NCBI GenBank assembly: GCA_027627705.1
Contig: CP091242.1
Coordinates: 1,496,827 to 1,560,826 of the forward strand
Length of the DNA: 64,000 nt
DNA from: Hyphomonadaceae bacterium BL14
GTDB taxonomy: Bacteria; Pseudomonadota; Alphaproteobacteria; Caulobacterales; Maricaulaceae
Reading direction: 5' to 3'
Shown one piece after another: positions 55,726 to 62,511 of this stretch. Position 1 is the first letter of the stretch. The number at the start of each line of letters is the position of its first letter. Made by a program: the position numbers and the translations under genes. Below the pieces are notes generated by a model. It was not told the origin of the DNA, made no database searches, and saw nothing but the letters and a program-made list of their open reading frames with translations.

Positions 55726-56361
55726 TTACTTGTTCGGCTGCGGCGTCGTGCGCAGATAAGGCTTGATCTTGGTATAGCCCTTCGGGAAAAGCTTTTCGGC
55801 GTCGGCGTCCGACAGGCTGGGCACCACGATCACGTCCTCGCCATCGGTCCAGTTGACCGGTGTGGCCACCTTGTAGCCGTCGGTCAGCTGCAGGGAGTCG
55901 AGAAGGCGCAGCACCTCGTTGAAATTCCGGCCGGCGCTGGGCGGGTAGGTGAAGGTGGCGCGAATCTTCTTGTTCGGATCGATCACATAGACCGCGCGCA
56001 CGGTCAGCTTGGGGTCAGCCTTTGGGTGAATCATCTGGTAGAGGGCGGACACCTTGCGGTCGGTGTCGGCAATGATCGGGAAGTTCATCTTGACCCCTTG
56101 GGTCTCCTCAATGTCTCCGATCCAGGACTTGTGGTCCTCCACGCTGTCCACCGACAGGGCAATAGCCTTGGCGTTGCGCTTGGCAAATTCATCTTTCAGC
56201 TTCGCGGTGAAGCCCAGCTCGGTGGTGCACACCGGGGTGAAATCGGCCGGGTGGGAGAAGAAGATCACCCAGCTATCGCCAATCCAGTCGTGGAACCGGA
56301 TCGGACCTTCCTGGGTTTCGGCGTCAAAATCAGGGGCGATATCGCCCAGCAAAAGGCTCAT
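55726..56361 (-). CDS. Peroxiredoxin, Prx6 (1-Cys) type
   Basis: A 211-aa peroxiredoxin of the AhpC-TSA/Prx6 class. The active site is FFSHPADFTPVCTTELGFTA with the peroxidatic Cys near residue 46. Prx6-type C-terminal features are SVEDHKSWIGDIEE, TYPPSAGRNFNEVLRLLDSL and KLFPKGYTKIKPYLR. It reduces peroxides in the cytoplasm. GGAGGAA seven bases upstream supports ATG 56361. It is monocistronic, with its own terminator. Confidence 0.94.
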   Translation of the reverse strand: MSLLLGDIAPDFDAETQEGPIRFHDWIGDSWVIFFSHPADFTPVCTTELGFTAKLKDEFAKRNAKAIALSVDSVEDHKSWIGDIEETQGVKMNFPIIADTDRKVSALYQMIHPKADPKLTVRAVYVIDPNKKIRATFTYPPSAGRNFNEVLRLLDSLQLTDGYKVATPVNWTDGEDVIVVPSLSDADAEKLFPKGYTKIKPYLRTTPQPNK

Positions 56362-56491
56362 GGCATTTCCTCCGTCAGAGTGTTTGCGGCCAGCGGCGAA
56401 CACCGGGTAACGTGTGCATCCGCCGGGCGCCACACAAGAGGCCTCCCGCCCGGATTTAGAAATGCTCACCCTTGGCCCTGGAAAAGCGACC

Positions 56492-56992
56492 ATGCCTCAT
56501 CTCATCCTCGTGCGTCACGCCAAAGCCGTTGAACGGATGGAAGCGGAGGACGATTTTGAGCGTGGCCTGACGGATCGGGGCCGCGCCGATGCGGCGCGCG
56601 CCGGCCAGGCTCTGGCCGAAGCCGGGCTGACGGCGGACTGCGCACTGGTCAGCCCCTCGCGCCGCACCCGCGAAACCTGGTCTGTCATTGGCGCGACGCT
56701 GGGCGCTCCGCCTGTGTCTGACCCGATGGCGCTTTATCATGCGTCCGCTTCCATGTTGGAGCGGGCAGTGCTCGATGCGCTGGATGGCGGCGCGCAGTCG
56801 GTGGTCGTCGTCGGGCACAATCCGGGCATTGGCGGCTTCGCCCATACGCTTGCCGCCCAGGCAGCGGGCGGACGGCGCATGCCGCCCGGCTGGCCGACCA
56901 GCGCGGCGGCCGCCTTTGAAGTCGCGCCGGGCGTCAAGGGCCTTGACGCTATTGCCTTGACATTCGCGTTCGATCCCAAAGCCGGGACCTGA
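56492..56992 (+). CDS. SixA-type histidine phosphatase
   Basis: A 166-aa phosphoglycerate-mutase-like protein. It begins MPHLILVRHAKAVERMEAED with the RHA catalytic His motif, then has RGLTDRGRADAARAG-like sequence, VSPSRRTRETW, and the second catalytic His in VVVVGHNPGIGGF. SixA dephosphorylates histidine-phosphotransfer domains; in Alphaproteobacteria the substrate is usually unknown. ATG 56492 is preferred over 56462. Confidence 0.88.
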   Translation: MPHLILVRHAKAVERMEAEDDFERGLTDRGRADAARAGQALAEAGLTADCALVSPSRRTRETWSVIGATLGAPPVSDPMALYHASASMLERAVLDALDGGAQSVVVVGHNPGIGGFAHTLAAQAAGGRRMPPGWPTSAAAAFEVAPGVKGLDAIALTFAFDPKAGT

Positions 56993-57012
56993 TTCGCCTT
57001 TCAGGCGTATTT

Positions 57013-57888
57013 ATGCTTTCCTGCTCCCGTATCCGGGGTGGGTGGGCCATGGACGGGTCAAAGGCAGACAGTCAGCGTCGGCAGGTTCGGCCGGATTATG
57101 CGCGTCGGCGCGATAGTGGGCCGTGTGCCCGGCGCGCCGCTTTCGCCCTGCGCGAAAACCAGCCCCTGTCCAGCGCCGGCGCGCCACTTGGCCCGCCTCC
57201 GGCGCTCTGGTCCGGGCCGGTCCTCTTTCTGGGTGGCCTGGTCGCGCTGGCCCCGGGATTGGCGCTGACATGTGCGCTGACCCTGGCTTTCGTATTTGTG
57301 ATCGCCATTGCCGCCTTGCGCCTGGCGGCCAGCGTCGCGCCGCCAGTCTGGAGCCCGCGCACGGCTGTCTCAGAGAGCCGCCTGCCTGTCATCAGCATCA
57401 TCGTCGCGCTGCATAACGAGGCCGAGGTGATGCCGGGCCTGGTCGCCGCGCTGGCCCGGCTGAGCTACCCGGCCGAGCGCCTCGACATCCTTTTCGCCCT
57501 GGAAGCCCACGATCACACCACCCGCGCGGCGGCAAAGGCCGCCGGCAGACGGATCGGGGCCCGTGTCCTGGTGGTCCCGCCTTGCGGGCCGACCACCAAG
57601 CCGCGCGCGCTCAACTACGCCCTGCAGGCGGCCCGCGGCGAGCTGATCGCCGTGTATGATGCCGAGGACGCGCCCCATGCCGGGCAGTTGCGCGCGGCGG
57701 CAGAAGCATTTGCCGCGGACCCGGAGCTCGGCGTCGTGCAGGCCCCGCTGGGTTGGTACAACGGACAGGACAACTGGCTGACACGCCAGTTCGCATTGGA
57801 ATATGCGGCGCAATTCTACGCCTTGCTACCGCTCTATTGCCGGCTCGGCTGGCCCCTGCCCCTGGGCGGCACCAGCAATGTGTTCTGC
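57013..57888 (+). pseudogene. Family 2 glycosyltransferase, N-terminal part (interrupted by transposon)
   Basis: Encodes two predicted membrane helices (LFLGGLVALAPGLALTCALT, LAFVFVIAIAALRLAASVAP) and the GT2 catalytic half: PVISIIVALHNEAEVMPGLV, the Asp-containing AVYDAEDAPH (DxD-like), and VQAPLGWYNGQDNWLTRQ. It continues to LPLGGTSNVFC, where the IS1595-family element is inserted; translation then stops at 57900. The rest of the gene resumes at 61524. The intact protein would resemble membrane glycosyltransferases of the XagB/cellulose-synthase-like kind. ATG 57049 is an alternative start. Confidence 0.88.
57881..57888. repeat. Target-site duplication, left copy
   Basis: TGTTCTGC at 57881-57888 repeats at 61524-61531 (GTGTTCTGC if a ninth base is counted, 57880 and 61523). 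Joining the flanks across one copy restores the glycosyltransferase frame ...GTSNVFCRNALEACGGW.... Eight bases is the usual IS1595-family duplication. Confidence 0.85.
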
Positions 57889-57912
57889 GGCCTTATGTAG
57901 CAAACGCACCAA
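57889..57912 (+). repeat. Left terminal inverted repeat of the transposon
   Basis: 24 bases beginning GGCCTTATGTAGCAAACG, exactly complementary to 61498-61521. It directly abuts the left target duplication and creates the TAG stop that truncates the glycosyltransferase at 57900. Confidence 0.93.
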
Positions 57913-57955
57913 CATAACCGATGCAGATTCAACGCGCTAGGGGTATGATGTGTCC

Positions 57956-58450
57956 ATGACAAACATATCCCTGTATCCCAACGGCAAGGTCAAACGCTCC
58001 TGTACGGAGACGTTCGAGCACACCATCAACGGATTGCTCACAAAGCGCGCGGACCTGTTTAACGAGGCAGAGCGCATCCGCGACAGGCTGGCAGAGCTTC
58101 GCAACGATATCGACGCTCTGGACCGCACACTCGCAACGCTGGGCTTCCAGGGCGATCTGAACGCCATGATGCCCCGCCAGAAGCGCACAGTCCTGTTCGG
58201 CAAGGGTGAGCTGACAGACGCCGTCCTGCGCGAGCTGCGAAGCGCTGACGGCCCACTGAGAAGCCGGGACATAGCCCGCGAGATTGTCGCCATGCGAGGC
58301 GATGACGCACGCGATCAGAAATTCCTCTCCGAACTCACCAAGCGCGTATCCAAGGCGCTCAGGGCGCTGCGCGATAATGGCGAGGTTCGGTGCGTGACGG
58401 ATGCGCGGGGCAATATGGAGTGGGTCAGGAGGGACCGGTCAGCCGCATAG
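57956..58450 (+). CDS. Transposon passenger: coiled-coil plus winged-helix-like protein
   Basis: A 164-aa protein, MTNISLYPNGKVKRSCTETF. Residues about 20-60 form a heptad-rich helix pair (RADLFNEAERIRDRLAELRN, DIDALDRTLATLG). The C-terminal half (LTDAVLRELRSADGPLRSRD, IAREIVAMRG, LTKRVSKALRALRDNGEVRC) has the spacing of a winged helix-turn-helix with a basic wing. I do not recognise a named family; it could be a DNA-binding accessory or regulator of the element. ATG 57956 is used; an in-frame GTG lies two codons upstream. It ends 26 bases inside the convergent neighbour. Confidence 0.7.
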   Translation: MTNISLYPNGKVKRSCTETFEHTINGLLTKRADLFNEAERIRDRLAELRNDIDALDRTLATLGFQGDLNAMMPRQKRTVLFGKGELTDAVLRELRSADGPLRSRDIAREIVAMRGDDARDQKFLSELTKRVSKALRALRDNGEVRCVTDARGNMEWVRRDRSAA

Positions 58451-59324
58451 CAATTTCAGAAAGCGATGCCGGAAGCATTCCCTGTCGTATCTTTCCCGCT
58501 AAGTATTTGGGAAGCTTTTCGGGGAGATATTCCTCTCTCATCCATTTTCGAAATGCGGGCAAAGCCGCTTCCGGGTAGCAGTGAGATTGCTGCGGGTTGG
58601 ATTCCGCTTGAGGAAAGTAATCCGGGTAATTGTGGTCATACTTTATGCGGCTTCCAAACTTGGCGTCATAGCCCTTTTCAACCCACTCAGCCGACCATGC
58701 TATGCCGACGCTTATGTCCGGTATGAATTTAGTTCCAACATCTGCACCATTCCTAATAAGCTCAACTATAATATCAGCAGTCTCTTTAAACACGGCAAAA
58801 TATCCCGTTGGAATTTGTCCGTAGGCTGAGGTCACGCGATCATGAAATTGCCTCCAGCTTTCCGGTATAAGACCAGCTGGGTCGTATCCAATTTTAGTGT
58901 AAATAAATTGCTTAAAGCTAGCCCTTGCTAGCGTCCGGTAGTTTTTCAGCGCAGTTGTATTGTCTGATTGCTTGGCGTCAAAGGCATAGTATTCTAAAAC
59001 AGCCATGCATACTGTATCGGGATATGCGTGATGCGTTGACCCTCCCAGCGATGTCTCAATATAGGGCTGACTTATATCAATCCCTTGCGCGATTAGTGAT
59101 TCGCGAATGCGGCGAACTCTTGGCTGCTCTTTATCCGTTGCCCAAGTCTCGCCTAGCCGCAAGATCATTGTGTGATCAATGCCGCACATTCGAGCGAGGC
59201 CGCGTGCATTCAAATATGGGGTTCCGTCACTCAGGACGCCCATCCCGATCCCGTCAATCTCAACCTCTTTTTCAATTTTAAGGTCGAGAAGGTATTGGCC
59301 TGAGGCGGTGATCAATTCGGTCAT
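58425..59324 (-). CDS. Transposon passenger: phage-type protein, possibly BstA/KilA-N-like
   Basis: A 299-aa protein encoded in DNA visibly AT-richer than anything around it. The N-terminal part (GTPYLNARGLARMCGIDHTM, YPDTVCMAVLEYYAFDAKQS) resembles KilA-N/phage antirepressor-type DNA-binding modules. The C-terminal part has distinctive FHDRVTSAYGQIPTGYFAVF, FIPDISVGIAWSAEW, and PDYFPQAESNPQQSHCYPEA. The combination recalls BstA-type phage-defence proteins, but I cannot verify this by search. It starts at ATG 59324, with TATAAT at 59379-59374 as a likely -10. Base composition indicates separate acquisition from a lower-GC source. Confidence 0.6.
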   Translation of the reverse strand: MTELITASGQYLLDLKIEKEVEIDGIGMGVLSDGTPYLNARGLARMCGIDHTMILRLGETWATDKEQPRVRRIRESLIAQGIDISQPYIETSLGGSTHHAYPDTVCMAVLEYYAFDAKQSDNTTALKNYRTLARASFKQFIYTKIGYDPAGLIPESWRQFHDRVTSAYGQIPTGYFAVFKETADIIVELIRNGADVGTKFIPDISVGIAWSAEWVEKGYDAKFGSRIKYDHNYPDYFPQAESNPQQSHCYPEAALPAFRKWMREEYLPEKLPKYLAGKIRQGMLPASLSEIAMRLTGPS

Positions 59325-59408
59325 GATTCGCGATATCGCCCTGTTTTTTATGCCTTCAGCGTGGTGACCAAAATTATATCTCACTCGCACTGGTTTTGCG
59401 ATTCCTTC

Positions 59409-60368
59409 TTAGTTCGCGCGCTGCCAGTATCCCGCCCACTGGCGGCTGACCGGGGAAGCCATGGCGAGGCGCATGGTGCGATTGGCCAGAGCGCCGTTGT
59501 CCTCACGGCGGTGATCCTCTTTCCAAGCCGCCTCGTTGGCGTACTGGTGCAGGTAGGCGGGGCTGACACCGTGGTGCTGGCCCTGCACCATCCGGCGCAG
59601 GCGGGAGAAGTAGCTTTCCACGTTGTTCGTGTGTGCGCCGTTCTCGCTGTAGGCCAGCGAGTGATTGATACGGCCCGTGGCGCGGTTCCGGCTGAGCACG
59701 TCCCAATGCAAGGCTTCATCCGCATAGATGATCGCAGAGCCGCACACGCGCTTGGGAAGCACGTCCAGACCGTCAGCTTCGGAGCGCAGCACCTTGGTGA
59801 TGGTGCGGCCCTGACGCTGGCGCATGGCGAACACAACGCGGCGGGTGCCGGTCTGGTGACGGGCGAGGCGGCGATCAATGCGATCCGCCTTGTGATTGGC
59901 CGGGCGGATATAACCACCGAAATAGGCGCCATCAATTTCGACCTCGCCTGACAGCTTCAAGCCCTCAAGTTCAGCCGCCAGAGCCTCGCGCAGCTTGTGC
60001 ATCATCACGAAGGCCGTCTTGTATTGAACGTCCAGATCGCGGCTCATCTGAAGCGCGCTCATGCCCTTCACGCCATTTACGAACAGGCAGACCGCCGCCA
60101 GCAGATCGGTGAACGTCATCTTGCGGCTGGCGAAAATGGTTCCGCTGGTGACGCTGAATTGGTGGTGGCAACCCTTGCACTTGAACTTGCGGCGGGTGGC
60201 GATGTCGTAGGTCTCGACGCAGCCGCAACGCGGGCAGACCGCATGACCTTCTGTTTCCGGCCAGCGCATCTCGCAGAATGTCCGGTACGCGGCTTCCTCG
60301 CCGCCCTGGTAGATCGCCTTCAGGCTCAGGGTGCGAGCGGCGGCGGTGAGAAGGAAGTGCTGGGCCAT
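59409..60368 (-). CDS. IS1595-family (ISXO2-like) transposase
   Basis: A 319-aa transposase. The N-terminal zinc ribbon has AVCPRCGCVETY and KFKCKGCHHQFSVTSGTIF. The DDE domain carries GEVEIDGAYFGGYIRPANHK (first Asp), IIYADEALHWDVL (second Asp) and AHTNNVESYFSRLRRMVQGQ (Glu). All three catalytic acids and both zinc CxxC pairs are present, so the enzyme looks functional. It lies centrally in the element, with passengers on both sides. A TTGACA (60426-60421) is the probable -35 upstream. Confidence 0.95.
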   Translation of the reverse strand: MAQHFLLTAAARTLSLKAIYQGGEEAAYRTFCEMRWPETEGHAVCPRCGCVETYDIATRRKFKCKGCHHQFSVTSGTIFASRKMTFTDLLAAVCLFVNGVKGMSALQMSRDLDVQYKTAFVMMHKLREALAAELEGLKLSGEVEIDGAYFGGYIRPANHKADRIDRRLARHQTGTRRVVFAMRQRQGRTITKVLRSEADGLDVLPKRVCGSAIIYADEALHWDVLSRNRATGRINHSLAYSENGAHTNNVESYFSRLRRMVQGQHHGVSPAYLHQYANEAAWKEDHRREDNGALANRTMRLAMASPVSRQWAGYWQRAN

Positions 60369-60372
60369 TTGT

Positions 60373-60470
60373 CATCATCTCCGATGTCGATACATCAGAT
60401 ATGATGATATAAGGCGTCGTTGTCAATGGGAAAAACATCATATACGATGATGCTTTCATCGCATATGAGG
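60373..60470. promoter_or_regulatory. Divergent promoters with four CATC/GATG operator palindromes
   Basis: Between transposase and cargo. Palindromic repeats are CATCTCCGATG (60376-60386), CATCAGATATGATG (60393-60406), CATCATATACGATGATG (60436-60452) and an imperfect CATCGCATATGAGG (60457-60470). Rightward: TTGTCA (60420-60425), 17-base spacer, TACGAT (60443-60448). Leftward: TTGACA (60426-60421) with a weaker -10. The two -35 boxes overlap on opposite strands, and a palindrome covers the rightward -10. A single repressor could control both transposase and cargo; the DUF6471 or Panacea protein, or the 164-aa passenger, are candidates. Confidence 0.72.
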
Positions 60471-60480
60471 ATTCTCTTTC

Positions 60481-60708
60481 ATGGCAGACTCACCTATATT
60501 CCAAGAGCGGGCGAAAAATATCTTGCGCGCGGAACTCAAACGTAAGGGGCTTGGTTACAAGCAATTGGCCGAGGAGTTGGCAAAAATCGGCATTGAAGAA
60601 AATGACCGGAACCTTGCCAATAAAATCAGCCGAGGATCTTTCACAGCGGCGTTCTTTATCCAGTGCCTAGAGGCAATCGGATGCCGCGAGATACGAATAA
60701 GCGAGTGA
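60481..60708 (+). CDS. Transposon passenger: DUF6471 protein
   Basis: A 75-aa protein, MADSPIFQERAKNILRAELK, followed by KGLGYKQLAEELAKIGIEEN and LANKISRGSFTAAFFIQCLE. This is the DUF6471 pattern, an XRE-like small helix-turn-helix domain (YKQLAEEL...NKISRGSF). It is likely a DNA-binding regulator that recognises the adjacent CATC/GATG palindromes, which is inference. It is the first gene of the rightward cargo operon, 18 bp before the Panacea gene. Confidence 0.82.
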   Translation: MADSPIFQERAKNILRAELKRKGLGYKQLAEELAKIGIEENDRNLANKISRGSFTAAFFIQCLEAIGCREIRISE

Positions 60709-60726
60709 CCAGCAGTCAGTGAGGTT

Positions 60727-61164
60727 ATGGCGATTCATCCACTTCAAGTCGGCAAACGCCTCTGCGAGCGCAGCGGCTGGACGCTGACGAACCTTCAGCT
60801 TCAAAAGATCGCTTACATAGCGCACATGCTGCACCTCGGGCAGCATGCCAAGAGGCTTGTCTCAATTCCATTCCAAGCATGGGAATACGGGCCGGTGTCT
60901 TATGACCTGTACCGGCAGGTCCGCGCCTTTGGAGCCGACCCAATTGGGAATGTTTTTCGAGTTGTTCCGGCCCCAGCAGAGGGCACCGAGACTGAATACC
61001 TCGATGGGATTTATGACCAAGTGAAGGACTGGACCCCTGGCCAGCTCGTCAGCTTTACCCACCGTGCTGACGGTGCATGGGATCAATGCTATGATCCGAA
61101 CGTCAAAGGCATAGTGATTCCCGATGAGGCCATAATTGCCGAATACCGAAGGTACCACGGCTAG
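60727..61164 (+). CDS. Transposon passenger: Panacea-domain (DUF4065/SocA-like) antitoxin
   Basis: A 145-aa protein with the Panacea fold: IHPLQVGKRLCERSGWTLTN, LQLQKIAYIAHMLHLGQHAK, then the signature FQAWEYGPVSYDLYRQVRAF and a C-terminal helical part ending IIAEYRRYHG. Panacea proteins (PanA) are antitoxins for diverse toxins, including small membrane-active ones; SocA of Caulobacter belongs to the same family. Its 3' end overlaps the start of the membrane-protein gene, as expected for a coupled TA pair. The antitoxin role is known for the family, inferred here. Confidence 0.88.
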   Translation: MAIHPLQVGKRLCERSGWTLTNLQLQKIAYIAHMLHLGQHAKRLVSIPFQAWEYGPVSYDLYRQVRAFGADPIGNVFRVVPAPAEGTETEYLDGIYDQVKDWTPGQLVSFTHRADGAWDQCYDPNVKGIVIPDEAIIAEYRRYHG

Positions 61165-61477
61165 CAAGCCGCCCCTTGAGCCGCCCCTCGCTTCTGATGA
61201 CAAGCAGTCAGAGGCGCTTGCCCGATTGGAGGCGCGATTCGAAGACCTATGCGACAGGCATAAGGAAGAGCGCTTTCTTTGGATAGCGGTGACCGTCATA
61301 TTAATGAATATACTGCTGCTGGGTGACGTTCAGCCGTCCATGCTTCCAATTGCGATAGTGCTGCTAGAGCTGCCCCTGCTCTTCCTGTTGGCAAAGAAGC
61401 TGGGCATTGAAAGCGTTGCCCAGTTATTTGATCGCATCATCAGTGACATTGGGCGAACAGCAAAGAATGGCGATTAG
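61136..61477 (+). CDS. Transposon passenger: two-helix membrane protein, candidate PanT toxin
   Basis: A 113-aa protein from TTG 61136, with TGAGG eight bases upstream inside the antitoxin gene; no in-frame ATG exists before the first membrane helix. The soluble charged N-terminus (LARLEARFEDLCDRHKEERF) is followed by two hydrophobic helices (FLWIAVTVILMNILLLG, MLPIAIVLLELPLLFLLAKK) and a short tail. There is a 29-base overlap with the Panacea gene. Membrane-depolarising toxins are among the known partners of Panacea antitoxins, so it is the likely toxin. I recognise no named family for it. Confidence 0.65.
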   Translation: MPNTEGTTASKPPLEPPLASDDKQSEALARLEARFEDLCDRHKEERFLWIAVTVILMNILLLGDVQPSMLPIAIVLLELPLLFLLAKKLGIESVAQLFDRIISDIGRTAKNGD

Positions 61478-61497
61478 CGCATCCTGCCCCGCTAGCT

Positions 61498-61521
61498 TTG
61501 GTGCGTTTGCTACATAAGGCC
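61498..61521 (-). repeat. Right terminal inverted repeat of the transposon
   Basis: Perfect 24-base inverted copy of 57889-57912, ending CTACATAAGGCC and followed by GG and the right target duplication. Confidence 0.93.
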
Positions 61522-61523
61522 GG

Positions 61524-62317
61524 TGTTCTGCCGCAACGCGCTGGAGGCTTGCGGCGGCTGGGACCCGTACAATGTGACCGAGGACGCCGATCTCGGGTTT
61601 CGCCTGGCCGCCCATGGCTGGCGCGCCGGCCTCATCGAACCTGGCACGCTGGAAGAAGCGCCCGTGACGCGTTCTGCCTGGACGGGTCAGCGTTCACGCT
61701 GGCTGAAAGGTCATTTCATCACCTGGCTGGTGCACATGCGGCAGGTGCGCCGCCTGTGGGACGGTGCCGGACCGGGAGCGTTTGCCTGCCTGACCCTGAC
61801 CATGCTCGCCAACGCGCTGAGTGCACTGATCTTCCCGTTGGGGCTGATGATGGTCGCAGGTGCCCTTGTTCTGGCCGGGGCGGGCTGGACCGCCGGTCTG
61901 CCCGGCGCGGCGGCCGGACTTGTGGCGCTGGGCTGCGCAATCGCCTGCGCCCGCACCGGTGCATTCAGAGCCGGGTTGACGCCGGACTGGCGCGATCTGG
62001 TCACCCTGCCGGTCTACTGGCTGTTTCAGGCGCCGGCCATGGTGCGGGCCTTGCGCGAGTTGCCCGCCCGCCCCTATCTGTGGGTCAAGACCCGCCACGG
62101 GGTCTCCACCACGCGGCGCGAGGGGCCAGATGACAATTACTCAGACGCTGCTCGCCATGGGCCTGACCGCCGCGGCGTTCGCCTTCTCCGCATGGCGCAG
62201 CGGGCGGCCCAGCGATCCGCTAAAGCCGCGGATGATACCGTGGACGATGGTCACCATCCTCGCCGGCGCCGCGTTCCTGTTCCTGCTCGCCCATCTGTTC
62301 GGGCATTTCGGCCTTGA
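61524..62317 (+). pseudogene. Family 2 glycosyltransferase, C-terminal part (interrupted by transposon)
   Basis: Continues the gene broken at 57888: after one copy of the duplication the frame reads CRNALEACGGWDPYNVTEDA then DLGFRLAAHGWRAG. It contains the acceptor-binding TED motif and TGQRSRWLKGHFITW (QxxRW), which define processive membrane GT2 enzymes. Three hydrophobic helices follow (CLTLTMLANALSALIFPLGL onward), ending around LWVKTRHGVSTTRREG. The frame stays open to 62317, overlapping the next gene by 188 bp; that Arg-rich tail is probably not native. A GTG at 61523 could start a fragment, but this would lack the nucleotide-binding half. Confidence 0.87.
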
Positions 62318-62342
62318 AACCGGCGGCGGGCTGAGACGGTAA
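62130..62342 (+). CDS. Small conserved two-helix membrane protein
   Basis: A 70-aa protein, MTITQTLLAMGLTAAAFAFS, with helices at about 6-22 and 38-58 (WTMVTILAGAAFLFLLAHLF) joined by a basic loop containing PRMIPW, and ending FGLETGGGLRR. Similar short proteins with an IPW motif and a final G-x-x-TG occur in Caulobacterales-type genomes, as far as I recall; the function is unknown. It overlaps the open reading of the broken glycosyltransferase in another frame. Confidence 0.65.
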   Translation: MTITQTLLAMGLTAAAFAFSAWRSGRPSDPLKPRMIPWTMVTILAGAAFLFLLAHLFGHFGLETGGGLRR

Positions 62343-62414
62343 CGCGGCCTAGACAGCGCGCATTGACCCCTGCCCCAAATGGCCCGATGGCACCCACGCA
62401 ACGCTCAAAAACAT

Positions 62415-62443
62415 AAGGGCGCTGTGCTGTGCACAACGCCCTT
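62415..62443 (-). terminator. Possible terminator of the S9 peptidase gene
   Basis: Stem AAGGGCG...CGCCCTT with an inner TGTGC/GCACA extension and one mismatch; on the minus strand it is followed by ATGTTTTTG. It lies 69 bp after the S9 peptidase stop. Confidence 0.5.
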
Positions 62444-62466
62444 TAAGCCATAGTCACAGACCGCCG

Positions 62467-62505
62467 GGGCTGGTCTGACCCGCGCAAGGCGCGTCAGACC
62501 AGCCC
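62467..62505. other. Long GC-rich hairpin just after the S9 peptidase stop
   Basis: GGGCTGGTCTGAC pairs with GTCAGACCAGCCC (12-13 bp) enclosing a GCGC/GCGC inner stem. It begins seven bases after the peptidase stop on the minus strand. There is no T-run, so it is a transcript-stabilising structure or rho-assisted end rather than a simple terminator. Confidence 0.5.
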
Positions 62506-62511
62506 GTCAGA

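Larger units (their letters stand above)
57889..61523. mobile_element. IS1595-family transposon with passenger genes (about 3.6 kb)
   Basis: Bounded by perfect 24-bp inverted repeats at 57889-57912 (starting GGCCTTATGTAG) and 61498-61521, inside a glycosyltransferase gene, with an 8-9 bp target duplication. Contents in order: coiled-coil/winged-helix protein (+), AT-rich phage-like protein (-), ISXO2-type transposase (-), DUF6471 protein (+), Panacea antitoxin (+), membrane protein (+). The IS1595 family is known to include members with passenger genes. The right boundary is uncertain by one or two bases, because GG follows the repeat before the duplication. The perfect ends and an intact transposase suggest recent insertion. 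Confidence 0.92.
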
